Shown here: positions 37,789 through 49,865 of the stretch, piece after piece
How positions within the stretch are numbered: position 1 is the stretch's first letter
Layout: each line of letters starts with the position of its first letter
The notes under the pieces: model-generated
What the model was told of the DNA's origin: nothing
Seen by the model: only the letters and a program-made list of their open reading frames with translations
The model's database searches: none
Program-made: the position numbers and the translations under genes
Assembly (NCBI GenBank): GCA_946807835.1
Contig: OX327712.1
Location: 19,176,001 to 19,240,000 of the forward strand
Length of the DNA stretch: 64,000 nucleotides
Direction of reading: 5' to 3'
Origin: Ailanthus altissimus
Lineage: Eukaryota > Streptophyta > Magnoliopsida > Sapindales > Simaroubaceae

Positions 37789-38368
37789 TCACATCAATCT
37801 TAAGCAATTTAATAATAATTATACTTAACTTACTTGATAAAATATTTAATATAAATTTAACTTGGGTCAAACAGAACGGATTAAAATTTCATTAATCTAA
37901 CACATTTCAATCTAATCCAATCCAGTTTTATTTATAACTCAATTTCAATCAGTTCAAGTTAAATTGAATCGATAGGGTTATGTGATTTTATGCCCACGCT
38001 CTTAAATGAAACATTGTGACTAGCAACATTAAAGTGTTTAGACAGAAATGTAAGCAAACAATCTCACTAAAGTTATCATTAAAAGAAGTTAACATGTCTC
38101 TTTGTTGCAAATAACAATCAAATTTAACCCAAGACAAAAATTAATTAAAAAAAAAAAGAAAGAAAGAAATCTAATTTAATGTCATTAAACTATCCAAAAA
38201 TTAAATTTAAACTAACGTTATTGTTATGGGATTATTCTTTCGAGGATTAGAATAGAACCCACAGAAAGATAGGTTATGCACTTTTCGACCGCTCAATGCT
38301 CTCATCCACATCAACCCAATCCAATATTATTAGGTATGACCATTTAATGTGCTTATAGGAAATAAATA

Positions 38369-38454
38369 GATAAGGCCCACTAAAGGCCCAAATATAGGCC
38401 CGCAAAAGGCCCACTTACGCTCAAAAAAATATATATCAAAATTTATCAGATAAG
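38369..38454 (+). promoter_or_regulatory. RAF1 promoter: GGCCC cluster and I-box motifs
   Basis: Four GGCCC(A/G) elements at 38374, 38385, 38397 and 38408 (site II-type, bound by TCP factors in promoters of translation and organelle genes) lie between two GATAAG I-boxes (38369-38374 and 38449-38454), which are linked to light-responsive photosynthesis genes. A TATA-like atatatat sits near 38428-38436, about 100 bp upstream of the ATG. This fits a gene for Rubisco assembly. Confidence 0.55.
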
Positions 38455-39343
38455 GCAACTTTCTCTTCTTCCTCTTGATTGCCAACTGCCAACAAGCTAT
38501 TCTTCTCCTTCTTCTTCCCAAACCCACACCATGTTCCTTGTAACTGTAAACACCCTTAAACCCATCTCTCCTTTCACTCAAAAATTCGCCTTTTTCACAA
38601 ACCCGCCTCCATTTTCATCCCGTAAAATGTTTCTCAAACCCATTTCAGCCATTATCATCCCCCCTTCAAGCTCCCAACAGCAACTTTACCAGCCCTTCCG
38701 CCCACCTCCTTCTCTTTTGCCTCCCAAATTCCAAAACCTCGACGCCACCGCCCGCCTCGACGTCCTCGCCAACCGCCTCGCCCTCTGGTTCGAATACGCC
38801 CCGTTAATTCCCTCTCTATATCAAGAAGGCTTCTCCCCACCTACCCTAGAAGAATCCACCGGCATTTCTGGGGTTGAACAGAATCGTCTACTGGTGGCAG
38901 CTCAAGTGAGGGAATCTTTGGTGCAATCTAAAACTGACCCAGATATTCTCTCGTTCTTTGACACCGGTGGCGCGGAGTTGTTGTACGAAATAAGATTGTT
39001 AAGTGCCTCGCAACGGGCTGCAGCGGCTAAGTATGTTGTTGAGAATAAGCTGGATGCTAAGGGAACTCAAGACCTGGCCCGTGCTACGAAGGATTTTCCT
39101 CGTAGAAGAGGAGATATTAACTGGGAGAAGTTTAATTATGTTCTGCCAGGTGATTGTTTGTCTTTTATGTATTATAGGCTAAGTAGGGAGCATAATAATC
39201 CATCGGAAGAGAGGACTAGCGCTTTGCAGCTCGCATTAGAGGTTGCTGTGTCTGATGATGCTAAGAATGTGATATTTAGGGAATTAGAGGGTGATAGTAA
39301 TGGGAGAGAGGAGAAAAGAGATGACTTGTTGTGAGATTGAAGA

Positions 39344-39762
39344 TGTTGGAAATGAAATATTTCGATAAATAATTTTTATTTTAAATTTAAATAAATATTA
39401 TAAGAACATTCTCATTTAAAAATAAAATATTACAACTCACTTTTTATTAGAGTTTGCTTCTTCATTCATTTAGAAGTTCTTAATTTTTCTTGATGCTTAA
39501 ACTAAAATGGGGAGGGATATTTATACTACTTAAGAACAATCTTACACCACACAAATAAATTAATCCAAAATTACAATAACCATACACCTCATTCTTCTTC
39601 ATTCTTTTCCATCCTTCCAAATTATTCACATGCTTAATTACCACACCCTAGAAGATTTTAGGTAGAAAGTTAGTAGTTTTGGACCTTAATTATGGACTTG
39701 GAATCCAATTTGATTGATTTTGGGTTTAGGCTCCCATAATGGATCAAGTTTATGATCCAACA
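39344..39762 (-). repeat. Left LTR of the RAF1 insertion
   Basis: 419 bp, from tgttggaaatg to tgatccaaca on the plus strand, so the LTR itself reads on the minus strand. The polypurine tract at 39763-39771 marks it as a true 3' LTR. Differs from the other LTR by a 10-bp insertion and many transitions. Confidence 0.92.
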
Positions 39763-42700
39763 CCCCCCCTTAAACTTGATCTTGTGACCCCTAGTAAGTT
39801 CCTTAATCTTATGAAGTCTTCGCTTGTCAGTGGTTTGGTAAAAATATCGGCAACTTGATCTTGTGACTTCACATATTCAACTTGCACATCCTTTCTTGCA
39901 ACACACTCCCTTATATAGTGGTAGCGAATATCGATGTGTTTGCTTCGATTATGGAATACCGGATTCTTGGCTAAGGCAATGGCTGACTTGTTGTCGACAC
40001 AAACCTTGGTAGGCTCTTCTTGTATCAAGCCTATCTCCTTCAATAGATTTCTAAGCCAAATTGCATGACAAACGCATGAGGTAGCAGCAACATATTCCGC
40101 TTCACAAGTGGACAATGTGACAATCGGTTGTTTCTTTGACATCCATATGAAAGCAGTATCTCCCATGAAAAATACGAATCCAGTAGTGCTCCTTCAATTA
40201 TCTATGTCTCCACCCCAATCACTATCGCTATATCCAACAAGCTTGTAATCATTTGAAACTGAATAGAACAAGCCAAAGTCAATTGTACCTTTCAGATAGC
40301 GAAGAATTCTCTTTGCGGCTTTAAAATGGGTGGTTGTTGGAGATTTCATGTAGCGACTGACCAATCCAACTGCGTGAAGAATATCGGGCCTCGTGCAAGT
40401 TAGATAGCGTAGACTTCCTACCAAACTTTTAAAGAATGTTGGATCTACACTTTCGCCTTCTTCATGTTTGGACATCTTGATTCCGTATTCTGTCGGTGTG
40501 CTTATCGGCTTACAATTCTCCATCTTGAACTTCTTCAGGATCTCCTTTGCATAGCTTTCTTGTGAAATGAAAATTCCATCCTTTTGTTACTTAACTTCAA
40601 TGCCAAGGTAGTACGCCATGAGCCCCATGTCTGTCATCTCGAATTCTTTCGTCATCACTTCTTTAAATTCATTGAACATGCTTGGGTTACTTCCAGTGAA
40701 GATCAAATCGTCCACGTAGAGGCACACGATCAAAATATCTTCATCTTTGATCTTGATATATAGAGCGTGCTCGTAGGGACATTTGTTGAAGCCATTCTCT
40801 TGGAAGTACTTGTCGATTCGGCTATTCCATGCCCTTGGTGCTTGTTTTAACCCGTAAAGAGCCTTCTTCAACTTCAACACCTTGTCTTCGTGGCCTTTGA
40901 CTTCGTAGCCTGATGGTTGCTGAATGTAGACTTCCTCTTCAAGAACTCCATTTAGGAAGGCAGACTTTACATCCATTTGCTGTATCTTCCACTTGTTTTG
41001 AGCTGCCAAAGAAATGATTAGTCTAATAGTCTCCAATCGAGCAACAGGAGCAAATACCTCATCATAGTCAATTCCAGCCTTTTGACTATAGCCTTTAGCA
41101 ACTAGCCTCGCCTTGTGCCTTTCAATCTCTCCTTTGGCGTTTTGCTTTGTTTTGTACACCCATTTGACACCTATCGCCTTATGTCCTTTGGGAAGTGAGG
41201 TGAGTTCCCATGTGTCATTCTTCTCGATGGCCTTAATTTCTTCGTTCATCGCATCTCTCCACTTCTTCTCTCGTACTGCTTCTTGAAAGCTCACTGGTTC
41301 ACAATCGATAAACAGACAAAATAATGTAAGATTATCTTGTCATTCAGTTACCTCATAGAGATCTCTAAGGCTTCTTGTACGTTGCACAACTCTTTCACTT
41401 TGACTCCCACTTGACGATGAAGAAGGTGATGAGTCTCTTTGAGTGGTTGATGTTGGTGAAGTGGGTGGAGTTTCAAGTTCTTGTTGAGGTCCTAGTTGCT
41501 CCCTCATTGTCTGCTCATCTTCTTCAAACTGAGGAAAGAAATTGAAGTCACCTGCATGAGAGTTAAAATCCCATTCTTCTTCTTCGTTGAAGACCACATC
41601 TCGATTAATTACAATCTTCTTATTGTCTGGATTGTACAACTTGTAGCCCTTCGAATTAGCATCATAGCCGATGAAGATAAAACTCTCACTTTTATCATCA
41701 AGCTTCGTTCTTCTCTCGTCCGGTACATAAACATGGGCTATACTTCCAAAGATTCTCAGGTGGGAAATGCCAGGCTTTCTTCCACTCTATGCCTCTTGCG
41801 GTGTCTTTCCTCATACACTTCTTGTTGGAGATCGGTTTGACAAGTAGACTGCACACGCTACTGCTTCCGCCCAAAATTCCTTGGGTAGTTTCTTGCTTTT
41901 GAGCATGCTTCGTGCCATGTCGAGGATTGTTCTATTCTTTCTTTCTGCCCGCCATTTTGTTGGGGGGATCTAGGAACTGTCATTGGTCGACGAATTCCAT
42001 TTGCTTCACAGAACTCTTGAAACTCCCTGGAAGTAAATTCTCCACCTCAGTCGGATCTCATGGCTTTGATCTTTCTACCACTTTCTCTCTCCACTGCTGC
42101 TTTGAACTTCTTGAAGACTTCGAAAACTTCTGACTTCTGTTTCAAGAAATATACCCAGGTTTTTCTTGAAAAATCATCAATGAAGAGAAGAAAATAGTTA
42201 CTGTTACCGAGAGAGCTTGGCTTGATCGGTCCACACACATCGGTATGGATGAGCTCGAGTGGTTTCTTGGCTCTTGTCTTTGACTCCTTTGGAAAGCTTT
42301 TCCTGAATTGTTTTCCGACTAGACACCCTTCACAAAGCTGGTCAGGATGGTTGATGCGAGGTAGTCCCTTCACCATCTTCTTCTTAAATAGCAGCTCTAG
42401 ACCTCCAAAATTGAGATGCCCAAATCAAAGATGCCAAAGCCATGATGCATCTTTGTAGCAAGCTTTCAGGCACTTTGCAACATCGTTTTGTATGTTGATC
42501 AAGAACATTCTATTCTTTGACATCGACACTTTAGCAATGAAGTTATTCTTATCATCTTTTATAGAAAGATTATAATCCTTCATATGAATATCATAACCTT
42601 TTTCTAACAGTTGCCCTAAACTCAAGATGTTACTTTTCATATTGGGCACATAGTAGACATTGGAAATAAACTAATGTCTCCCATCTTTCAAACGGATAAG

Positions 42701-43687
42701 GATGTTACCTCTCCCTTTCACTGCTATTATGGAATCATCTTCAAACGAAACATCTCCGCTTACTGACTCGTCTAGCTCCACGAACATGTCTTTCCTTCCA
42801 CACATGTGATTGCTTGCACCACTGTTAAGATACCAGGAATTTGCTTGGCCACCATCAGTTTCCTTTCGTGCTAGAAGAAGAGTTTCTTTGCCATCTGTCT
42901 TCTCCTCTATGTAGTTGGCCTTCTCCTCAATTTTGTTGTTGGGAGCTCTACATTCTGAAGCATAATGCCCAAACTTCTGACAATTATAACATCGAACTTG
43001 AGATTTTTCATACCTTGAGTTCGAATTGATTCTTCCACGGCCTCGTGTTGAGCTTTCTCCTTTCTCATAGTTGTTGGAATTGTTGTTGTTGTAATTCCAG
43101 CCTCGTCCATGACCGCGACTTCCACCTCGTCCACGGCCTCTACCTCTGCCTCGACCACGTTGGTTTCTATCATTGCTTTGGCTTTCATGCATATCCTTGA
43201 GTTGTAGCTTGAGGAGTTGCTCAGTAAACCCATGCTTCTTCTTATGCTTCTCTTCGTATGCTTGCAATGATCCTTGGAGTTGCTCGATCATCATTTCTTC
43301 CAAATATTTAGTTTCTTCAATCGTCACGATGATGTGCTCAAATTTGGGATCCAACGAATGGAGTATCTTCTCTATTATCTTCACATCTTCTAACTTTTCA
43401 CCATTTCTTTTTAATTGATTAGAAACAGCTACTACTCTTGAGAAATAATCCGAAATAGACTCAGATACTGTCATGTGTAAGGATTCGAATTCACCTCTAA
43501 ATGTTTGGAGACGGACCTTCTTCACTTGCTCAGATCCTTTGTAAGAGGTTTGCAGCTTCTCCCACGCTTCTTTGCTAGAGCTTGCACTCGAAATCTTTTC
43601 AAAGCCATCATCATCTAATGCTTGATAGATGAGATAGAGAGCCTTCTTGTCTCTCTTTCTTGAATTCTTCAAAGTTGTTTTTTGATC
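39763..43687 (-). pseudogene. Gag-pol of the RAF1 insertion (5' end missing)
   Basis: From 43687 leftwards on the minus strand: gag from QKTTLKNSRKRDKKALYLIY, zinc knuckle CYNCQKFGHYASEC, protease WYLNSGASNHMCG (catalytic Asp now Asn), GAG-pre-integrase (CEGCLVGKQFRKSFP), integrase core (LELIHTDVCGP), linker, reverse transcriptase with KWVYKTK and LYVDDLIF intact (40587-41294), RNase H (STCEAEYVAATS). A few in-frame stops (near 42672, 40588 and 40193) and frame breaks interrupt it. The first ~50 codons of gag lie on the other strand, beyond 43688. Order integrase-RT and the gag type place it in Copia, Tork lineage by recollection. Confidence 0.88.
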
Positions 43688-44233
43688 TGGTATCAGAGCA
43701 AGTTGGAAAGTATACACTATTGCATATCAAATTGAAGGTCTCGACGAGAGGAATCCGACGCCACCAAAATCTCCCCAATCTGAGTTCGAACGCGCCTCCA
43801 CGCGCCGCTGAAAGACTGCTGCCAGAAAATCGAGTTGACTCATCGAGTTAAGCAGAGTTGGAGCATTGATCGAGCCGCCAAGCCGAGTTGACCGAGCCGT
43901 AAGCCTATTGACCGAGCCCTTTGACCGAGCCGTCAAAATCATTGACCGTTGACCAGGTTAGGGTTGACTTTGATCGTTGACCGAAAAATTGAAAATTTTG
44001 ACCAGGTCCCTCCCAAGGTTTTTCGGCGTTCCGGATTCATCCGTGCAATCGAATTTTGTAAATTCTCATTATATTGAGAGATATGGCAAATGGTATGGCA
44101 CCATTCCAAGTTCCGACACTCAACAACAACAACTACGACAACTGGAGTATCAAAATGAAGGCACTTCTTGGATCACAAGATGTGTGGGATATCATAGAGA
44201 AAGGCTATAATGAGCCTGCGGGTGATGCTGCTT
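43688..44233 (+). pseudogene. Inverted PBS, leader and gag N-terminus
   Basis: TGGTATCAGAGC at 43688-43699 is the primer binding site, here on the plus strand and starting exactly at the inversion point. A ~383-bp leader follows, then gag from ATG 44083 (MANGMAPFQVP, YDNWSIKMKALLGS, DVWDIIEKGYNEP). The coding stops being gag at 44233, where the LTR begins. The missing continuation is found on the minus strand at 43687 and leftwards. Confidence 0.9.
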
Positions 44234-44642
44234 TGTTGGATCATAAACTTGATCCATTATGGGAGCCTAAACCCAAAATCAATCAAATTGGAGTCCAAGT
44301 TCATAATTAAGGTCCAAAACTACTAACCTTCTACCTAGAATCTTCTAGGGTGTGGTAATTAAGCATGTGAATAATTTGGAAGGATGGAGAAGAATGAGGT
44401 GTATGGTTATTGTAATTTTGGATTAGTTTATTTGTGTGGTGTAGGATTGTTCTTAAGTAGTATAAATACCCCTCCCCATTTTAGTTTAAGCATCAAGAAA
44501 AATTAAGAGCTTCTAAGTGAGTGAAGAAGCAAACTCTAATAAAGAGTGAGTTGTAGTATCTTGTTTTTGAGTGAGAGTGCTCTTGTAATATTTGTTTGAG
44601 TTTAAAATAAAAGTTGTTTGTGCGAGTGTTTCATTTCCAACA
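44234..44642 (+). repeat. Right LTR of the RAF1 insertion, inverted
   Basis: 409 bp, from tgttggatcataaac to catttccaaca on the plus strand; the reverse complement of the left LTR. A TATA-like agtataaata (44459-44468) is retained. It is fused directly to gag codon ~50, with no polypurine tract before it. Confidence 0.92.
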
Positions 44643-45123
44643 GAAGATTGGGGAGGTTAGTGAAGCGAGTAGTGTGGTCGTTTTTCCTGTTTGTAGAGCA
44701 GAGGAGAAGGAAAGAGAGATTTTTGAGGCACCGTGGGAGTGCAGGAGTGAAGGGGAGTTTGGAGTGGTGGTGGCGGAGAAGGGATGGAAGAGGTGGGTAG
44801 TGTTACCAGGGTGGGAGCCGATTGTGGGATTAGAGAATAGAGGAGTTGTTGTGTCGTTTGCTGATGCACGAGCATTACCTTGGAGGGTGAATAGGTGGTA
44901 TAAGGAGGAAGCCATTTTGGTGGTGGCTGATAGGGGGAGGAAAAAGGTGGCGGCAGATGACGGGTTTTATTTGGTGATGGGCGATGGCGGTGAATTGAAG
45001 GTGGAGAGAGGGGCGGGTTTGAAGGAAAGAGGGGTGGAGGAGAGTTTAGGGACTGTGGTGTTGGTTGTTAGGCCGCCAAAAGAAGAGATATATGATCAAT
45101 TGAGCGATGGAGATTGGGAGTAG

Positions 45124-46140
45124 CGAGTTGATTTGATTTTGATCACAAATGGAGATTGATACGGTTATTTAGAAACTTAAATAATCCTGGGAACTTGAAG
45201 ATTGGACTCATACGGGACTCCATTTCAATGCCCTCTGGCAGGATTTTGGCAACTTGTTTTTTTTGGGCTAAAAGAATGGCTCTTGTTTTGCAAGTGATCT
45301 TGTTGAAATACTCTATTGTTTACCAGGAGGCAACTCATTTTTTGTTCTATATTCAGCTTGTAACATATGAAATAATTCAAGAATTTGCAACACATTTTCT
45401 TTTCCCTTTAGAAGTGCTTATATATTTGTAACTCATCAATTCTGATCAAAATGTTTCTTTAAAAATGAAACATACTAGATACTACACATTTTCTACGCAG
45501 CATATGCTGTGCAAATTTTTTCCACCTACTGTCTTGATTCATTATAGGAGGATTCACGTGGAAAAGATAAAGAGTTATTGTTGTTCCTTTTAACATCTAG
45601 AAGATTATTTTAACATGTCAATTTAGTGTTCACTTCAGATGGGTAAATCTTTTCCTCGTCTGAAACTAATTCTATTAATTGGCTCACAATCTGTTGAAAG
45701 TATTTTCTTAACTCGAGGAAGTGCCACATTTTCTGATGAGACGCTTGGGGTTCTCCGCAACTGGTCAATATTAAATTTCATAGCGTCAAGGACAAGATAT
45801 AACAACAGTATGATGAGTGCTTTGCTTATATGTATACACGATGCCTTCATTTTGCCCATTTTCTTACCTAGGTATACTATTCTGCAGAACTTAGCAGCAA
45901 ATTACCAAGTACTTTGGCATGTAATATACCAAGTAATCAGGTTTGTTTCTTAGGCGTTGGATTTTCAGTACCAGATTATCATATTTGAATGGTTCTATTA
46001 ATTAATTAATACAATGAATGCTTTTGTCAAGTGTAGAAAGACTTTTTTTTTCCTTGCTCCCTTTTATTTTCTACGGTCTTCGTCCTTGCCTTTCAACAGT
46101 TTGAGCGTTGTGCTTGTTTGAAAACCCTGAAAGAAGAAGT
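45124..46140. other. RAF1 downstream region and dioxygenase upstream region
   Basis: Holds the presumed RAF1 3' untranslated region and the promoter side of the dioxygenase pseudogene. Open frames up to 104 codons (45639-45953) match no family recognised. Confidence 0.4.
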
Positions 46141-46945
46141 ATGGCCTCTATTGAGCAGCAAGTTTCAGCTTCAACAGGAAGTGAACATGATTATGATAAA
46201 GAAAAATAGTTGAAGGCCTTTGACAATACAAAAGCTGGTGTTAAAGGTCTGGTTGATTCCGGGATATAAACAATCCCCAAGTTCTTTGTTGCACCATCTG
46301 AAGAAACTTGAAAGAAGAAGCCAGTTTTCAGTCACACCAACTTCAATGTTCCAGTTATAGACCTCAAAGGCATTGATAAAGATGGTGCTCGGCGTATAGA
46401 AGTAGTCAAAGAAATTGGCATTGCATCCAGCTCATGGGGATTCTTCCAGGTTGTGAACCATGAGATTCATCAAGGTATTACAAATGGGGTTATTGAATGT
46501 ATACGAAGATTCAATGATCAACCAAACCATTTGAAAAAAAAATATTACTCCCGTGAGAAGCTGAAGAAAGTGAGGTTAAATAGCAACTTTGACTTATATA
46601 AGGCGAGATTTGCTAATTGGAGGGACACCTTGCTTTGTCACATGGCTCCAAATCCTCCACCTCCTGAAGAATATCCAAAAGCCTGCAGGTACACATTTCT
46701 TTTTCAAGATTTTATGGATGCTAATACAATGTCCATGGTTTAACAATGTCTGTTCATTTATTTGCAGAGAGATACCGATAAAGTTCTCAGAGCCTGTCAG
46801 AAGACAGGACAGAACTTGTTCGAGATATTATCGGAGGCACTTGGCCTCAACTCTAATCACCTAACCGAGATCCGATGTACTGATGGACGTATCTTCGCCT
46901 GCCATTACTATCCAGCCTGTCCTGAGCCTGATCGGACTCTTGGAC

Positions 46946-47303
46946 TATGAGAGTATAAAGGAAGCTGAATGAAGTGGAGTGCCCAGCAAAACAAGTGCTC
47001 AAGTTGAAGGAAAAATTCAGAAGCTGAGTTAGTTAAGTGGCTGGATTTATAAAGATGTTATAACCGCTTTTCCCGCCAAGTTAAAATGGTTACAATTTGC
47101 TTGATTCTCGGATCAAGTGAAATCTGTACTCTCTCTCTCTCATTAGTATAGCTCTCTATATAAAGCAATGTTATGTATTCAGATCAAATAATGAAATGAA
47201 AATCCTTTTTCAGTTGCTCCTAAATTCTCTCAATTCTACTTTACATTTTCTTAGCACTTAGAAAACTTTCTCAAAACTTTCCAAACAGATATTAAAATTT
47301 ACA
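46946..47303 (+). repeat. 5' LTR of the exon 2 Copia
   Basis: Begins tatgagagtataaagg and ends ttaaaatttaca. Contains a TATA-like ctatataaag (47155-47164) after a CT run. Confidence 0.88.
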
Positions 47304-49865
47304 TGGTATCAGAGCTATTATGACTAACATTGATACTTCAAATATGTCTATCCACTACAAATCTAAACACAAGCTCAACAATACTCAATTCATTTTGACC
47401 AATTGATAAGCTTACACATTCAACTATGTTGTGTGAAAATCTCAAGTGTTGACAACTATTAAAGAAAATCGACTTAAAGCTTTCATTAATGGAAGCAAGA
47501 AGATGTCAAATCAAACACTCAGGGTTACAAATGTTGATCGAATAGTAACAGAAGTTGAAAATCTATAGTATAAATCTTGGATGCATCAAGATCAGCTACT
47601 CTTGAGCTGACTCTTCTCAATAATATATGATATAATCTTGTGCTCGATAATTGATAGTACTACAACAAGAGAGTTGTAAATCTTAGTTGAAAGACAATTT
47701 GGTTCAAAGTGAAAGTATAAAGCAATACAGTTAAAAAGGCAACTATTAATGGTGAGTAAGGGTTCATTAACTATGTCTAATTAATTTTTGAAAGTGAAGA
47801 ACTTATTGGATGAATTAGCAATAGTTAGATGTCCCATTAGAAGATAAGGAATTTATTGAATATCTTATTTCAAGAATAGGATTAATATGACTTTGTTATT
47901 GTATTGATAGTTAGCAAACTTGGTTCTATAAGTCTCAATGAAGCCTATTATATGCTACTGATACAAGAAACCAGAAACTTGCATAATTTTAGAAATAAGC
48001 ATGATAGTTAAAAAATTTCAGCCAATTATACTCATAAAGGACATAAAAGATGAGGTCTAAACTGAAGTTTCAACAATAATGGTGATTTTAGGAATGGTAA
48101 TATTGGTGGAAATAATTTTGGTAATAGTTTTGGTTGAAAATTTGGAAATCAAGAAAGAGGAATATCACATAGCTGAGGAAGGTTTAATGGCAGAGGAAAC
48201 TATTCAAAACTAGTTTATCAAATTTTTTATAAAAAAAAAAAAACAAGGCCATTCTACCTCTAAATGTTACTATAGGTTTTATAAATATTACATGTCAAAA
48301 GAATCAACTAGTTATGGCAATAACGGTATTCAAACCTTTGGTAACCATGGTTCTGGAAAATGCTCTTTTAATTCTAGATAAATTAAGGTTGCTTATATTG
48401 CTTCACAGCAATCACAGGAAAGACCAGCTGATGATGATTGGTATCTTGATTTTTGGGCAACTCATCATTTAAGCAACAACAAAGCTAGTCTGGAGAACAA
48501 AGTAAAATATACAAGTATTGAGCAGCTCTTAATTAGTAATGAATTTGGTTTAAACATTGGATTTATTGGTACTGCATGGTTTAGGTGTGAATCTAATAAT
48601 AGCTTAATTCTTAAATATTTACTTTATGTACCTTTAATCACAAAGAACCTAGTTAGTGTATAAAAACTTGTACATGACAATGACATTTACCTTGAATTCT
48701 TCTCTAATGTTTGTTTTGTTAAGAACAAGAGAATAGGTCTTGTGCTACTTGTGGGTGTTGCTGCAAAAAGGCTCTATAGACTAATTTTGAATTTGTCATC
48801 ACCTGTTCATAATCATGTCCCTAGTTCTCAAAACAGAAAAACTTTGTTATATAACCATCCAGATTTAATGTTGTCAATATAATCTAAAAATGCACTTTAT
48901 GAGATAAATAAGAATCAATCTAGTGCAACTGATTTAAGTCAAGTTTATTTCAGTTCTTGTATAGCATGCTTTCTTTCTTCTACTAGTCAATGCAAGTTAA
49001 ATTATAGTTTATGGCATAGAAAGCTTGGATATCCAAGTGTTCATGCACTCGAGAATGCAATATAAATTTGTAACTTTGCTTTTGATAGAAATAAAATTGC
49101 AAGCTTACACTTTATGATTCCTGTCACATTAGTAAACTGCACAGATTACATTTTCCTTGTACTAAAATCAAATCTAAAGTTCCTTTAAATCTTTTGTATT
49201 TAGATGTTTGGGGGACCTTTTTCAATAGAAACCAAAGAAGACTTTAAGTATTATCTTAGTATAGTGGATGATTATACAAAATATACTTAACTTTTTCCTA
49301 TGAAAGTAAAATCTAAAACTTGAGATACATTTAAACTATTTAAAAAACAGTTTGAGAGGAAAGTAAAAGCCATTCAATCAAATTGAGAGGTAAAATTAGG
49401 TCATTTAAATAGTTTCTTAAACAAGAAGGCATACAATTTAGACTCTCTTATTTGTATGCACACCATCAAAATTGGGTAGTTAAGAGAAAACATAGACATA
49501 CTACAGGATTAGGTCTTACATTATTGGCCCAAGCTTTAATTCCTCTGAAATTTTGGTGGGAAGCCTTATATACAGCCTCTTATCTTATAAATAGATTCCC
49601 AACCATAGTCCTTAAAAATAAATCTCTTTTTGAGTTAATTTTTTGTTATAAACCAGATTACTCATTTTTAAGAGTATTTGGTTGTGCTTACTTTTCATTT
49701 TTGAGACCATATCATCAAAATAAGCTTAACTTTTATTCACAAAAATGAATTTTCATATGATACAGTCTAGCAAACAAAGGAAATAAATGCTTACACCTTT
49801 CTGGTAAAGTATTTGTAGCTAGACATGTAACCTTTAGTGCAGAATGTGTTAACCATAAAGACCTT

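Larger units (their letters stand above)
39344..44642 (-). mobile_element. Copia (Tork-like) element with inverted LTRs, head-to-head structure
   Basis: Flanked by a perfect 5-bp duplication GAAGA (39339-39343 and 44643-44647). The left LTR (39344-39762) is in minus orientation next to a polypurine tract (minus strand AAGGGGGGG). Pol and most of gag (to 43687) read on the minus strand. At 43688 orientation flips: primer binding site, leader, and gag codons 1 to ~50 (ATG at 44083) read on the plus strand, then an LTR (44234-44642) in plus orientation. Thus the LTRs are inverted to each other and both outer ends are U5 ends (tgttggaaatg at left, catttccaaca at right). A normal Copia would have everything on one strand and LTRs direct. 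Confidence 0.92.
38531..45123 (+). pseudogene. RAF1: Rubisco accumulation factor 1 (RAF1), split by a retrotransposon
   Basis: RAF1 is a chloroplast chaperone that holds Rubisco large subunits during assembly. The 5' part (38531-39343) encodes a Ser/Pro-rich transit peptide (about 1-55), then RPPPSLLPPKF, LANRLALWFEYAPLI and GDCLSFMYYR, the helical N-terminal RAF1 domain. The 3' part (44643-45123) encodes the beta domain (KIGEVSEASSVVVFPVC, EKGWKRWVVLP, SLGTVVLVVRPP) and ends at a normal stop. Between them lies a 5.3-kb Copia flanked by GAAGA. Just before the insertion the frame is also off by one: a base seems missing near 39325-39326, giving an early stop at 39332. Known RAF1 genes have one exon, so this is not an intron. 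The rest of both halves is open, so loss looks fairly recent. Identification is firm. Confidence 0.9.

Noticed and set aside
38655..38840. Gly/Arg-rich minus-strand frame
   Set aside because: Antisense of the Pro-rich RAF1 N-terminus.
43173..43418. Cys/Ser-rich plus-strand frame
   Set aside because: Antisense of Copia gag; no independent support.
39344..44642. Reading the RAF1 insertion as two separate nested elements
   Set aside because: Only one GAAGA pair exists, at the outermost ends, and gag continues from one arm to the other without overlap. A composite integrated molecule explains this with fewer events.
44631..44915. Minus-strand frames opposite the RAF1 3' part
   Set aside because: Antisense shadows of a conserved plus-strand protein with clear RAF1 motifs.
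45639..45953. 104-codon frame between RAF1 and the dioxygenase
   Set aside because: No motif recognised, overlaps an equally long antisense frame, and lies in likely untranslated DNA.
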